From: JBLNBQ01 sp050260095
GTDB lineage: Bacteria; Bacillota; UBA5301; DYFA01
DNA: 7,250 nucleotides
Direction of reading: 5' to 3'
Assembly (NCBI GenBank): GCA_050260095.1
Contig: JBLNBQ010000103.1
Coordinates: 1 to 7,250, forward strand
The notes under the pieces are model-generated. The model made no database searches and had not been told where the DNA came from. It saw nothing but the letters and a program-made list of their open reading frames with translations. Positions 6,555-7,250 of the stretch are shown here, in pieces (the first letter of the stretch is position 1; every line of letters starts with the position of its first letter). The translations under genes were made by a program, and so were the position numbers.

Positions 6555-7171
6555 CACCACTGGATCAAGCGCCCGGCGGCAGCCATCCGTTCCAGGATCG
6601 TGTACATGTTGCTGACCGAACCCACGGCCAGGTCGGCCTTGAGCTGGTAGTAGTCGAGACAGGTTCCGCACGAGAGAATCTCGGTGCCCTGGGCGGCGAG
6701 CGCCTGCAGCGTCTCAAGGACGGGCGAGCCGGCGCAGGCCAGGTAGACGCCCCGGTTCAGGCAGGCCAAAGTGGCAGGCGGCTCGGTCTCCTTCAACGTA
6801 TGAAGGAAACTCTTCATGAGCACCCGGCCAAGTTCCTCTTCGCCCTGCCCCAGCCGGTCGCTGGCCAGGACCACCACCAACGCCCCGCCGCCCGGCTCCC
6901 GGAGCGCGCCCCCCGAAGCAGCCGCCGGAAGTCCGGCGCTCACCTTCCCGGCGCCCTTCCCCGGCGCCGGGAAGGCGACCGTAAAGCCTTCGCCGTCCGC
7001 CTCCCAGCTGGCCTCGCGCCCGAGTCCCGCCGCCATGACCAACAGGTTGTCGCGGGCCGTCGCGTTGTCGACGCGCACCGCCAGCGGTTCGTCAGGCCCC
7101 GCCCCGAGGGCCTTGCGAGCCTCGATCACCGGCTGCGGACAGGCCAAACCGCGGCAGTCCAAAACACGCAT
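6554..7171 (-). CDS. yedF: YedF, sulfurtransferase-like selenium metabolism protein
   Basis: A 205-residue two-domain protein. Residues 1-70 are a TusA/SirA-like domain with the hallmark LDCRGLACPQPV (4-15), whose CPxP cysteine (Cys11) carries sulfur, or here probably selenium, as a persulfide-type adduct. After a Gly/Ala-rich linker (about 71-96), residues 98-205 are a DsrE/DsrF-like domain (VVVLASDRLGQGEEELGRVL, 99-118) with a second cysteine motif SCGTCLDYY (167-175). This layout and length match the selenium-metabolism YedF family of anaerobes rather than the short YedF of E. coli. The exact role is not proven, but the gene recurs next to selenium genes. The ATG at 7171 has AAGGAGG 7 nt upstream. 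The open frame reaches a GTG at 7201, but the promoter predicts transcription starting near 7198, so that codon would not be in the message. Confidence 0.92.
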   Translation of the reverse strand: MRVLDCRGLACPQPVIEARKALGAGPDEPLAVRVDNATARDNLLVMAAGLGREASWEADGEGFTVAFPAPGKGAGKVSAGLPAAASGGALREPGGGALVVVLASDRLGQGEEELGRVLMKSFLHTLKETEPPATLACLNRGVYLACAGSPVLETLQALAAQGTEILSCGTCLDYYQLKADLAVGSVSNMYTILERMAAAGRLIQW

Positions 7172-7178
7172 GGATGCC

Positions 7179-7185
7179 CCTCCTT
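7179..7185 (-). promoter_or_regulatory. Ribosome binding site fixing the yedF start
   Basis: AAGGAGG on the minus strand, 7 nt before the ATG at 7171. It decides this start over the in-frame GTG at 7201, which has no such site. Confidence 0.85.
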
Positions 7186-7204
7186 GCGAGGTGTTCGTCA
7201 CTTC

Positions 7205-7233
7205 ATTCTACTCTACGCCTAGTGATTAGTCAA
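7205..7233 (-). promoter_or_regulatory. Promoter of the yedF-lysR-DUF3343 operon
   Basis: Minus strand: TTGACT (7233-7228), a 17-bp spacer, TAGAAT (7210-7205). Each hexamer differs from the sigma-70/sigma-A consensus by one base. The predicted start near 7198 leaves a leader of roughly 27 nt before the yedF ATG. No LysR-type operator (T-N11-A dyad) stands out in the few bases available, and the upstream side is cut by the window edge. Confidence 0.75.
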
Positions 7234-7250
7234 ACCTTATGGTAAGGATA

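Noticed and set aside
5660..7222. 520-codon plus-strand open frame
   Set aside because: It is a shadow opposite yedF and the LysR gene, caused by high GC at third codon positions. Its protein is His/Arg/Gly/Pro-rich with no domain pattern, and both genes beneath it have clear motifs.

Overview
The window carries genes on the minus strand only, read from right to left. It looks like the chromosome of a GC-rich anaerobic bacterium, most likely a Gram-positive of the Clostridia or Symbiobacteria/Limnochordia type. That placement is inference. It rests on strong AGGAGG-type ribosome binding sites, TTG starts, near-consensus sigma-A promoters, and the yedF / LysR / DUF3343 selenium gene set, which is typical of selenium-using anaerobic Firmicutes. 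No rRNA or other phylogenetic marker is present.

Right block (7233 to 5385): a compact selenium-metabolism operon. A good sigma-70/sigma-A promoter (TTGACT, 17 bp, TAGAAT) lies just upstream of yedF, a TusA-like plus DsrE-like protein. Next is a LysR regulator of the kind associated with selenium metabolism. Last is an 83-residue DUF3343 protein (putative Se/S carrier) that starts at TTG inside the LysR stop codon (TTGA overlap). The three genes are tightly packed and probably translated in a coupled way.

Middle (5395 to 5220): a tRNA-Val(GAC) gene with encoded CCA. It has its own promoter with perfect -35 and -10 hexamers, and the -35 lies inside the last codons of the DUF3343 gene. A strong intrinsic terminator follows. 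No terminator is visible between DUF3343 and the tRNA, so operon transcripts may run into it.

Stretch 5219 to 4575: no gene with a recognised product. It is visibly less GC-rich than its flanks. It contains an unrecognised 148-codon reading frame (5017 to 4571) with a ribosome binding site, a hydrophobic centre and a 4-bp ATGA overlap with kdpF. Upstream of that, in 5018-5219, are weak hints of a kdp control region (a T-rich element, a TTGACA, a 12-bp inverted repeat).

Left block (4574 to 1): the high-affinity K+ pump operon kdpF-kdpA-kdpB-kdpC, followed by the first 33 codons of kdpD (sensor kinase), cut by the window edge. KdpA is the K+ channel-like subunit, KdpB the P-type ATPase that drives it, KdpC and KdpF the accessory membrane subunits, and KdpD the sensor that would control the operon with a KdpE lying outside the window. 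All key motifs of the pump are intact.
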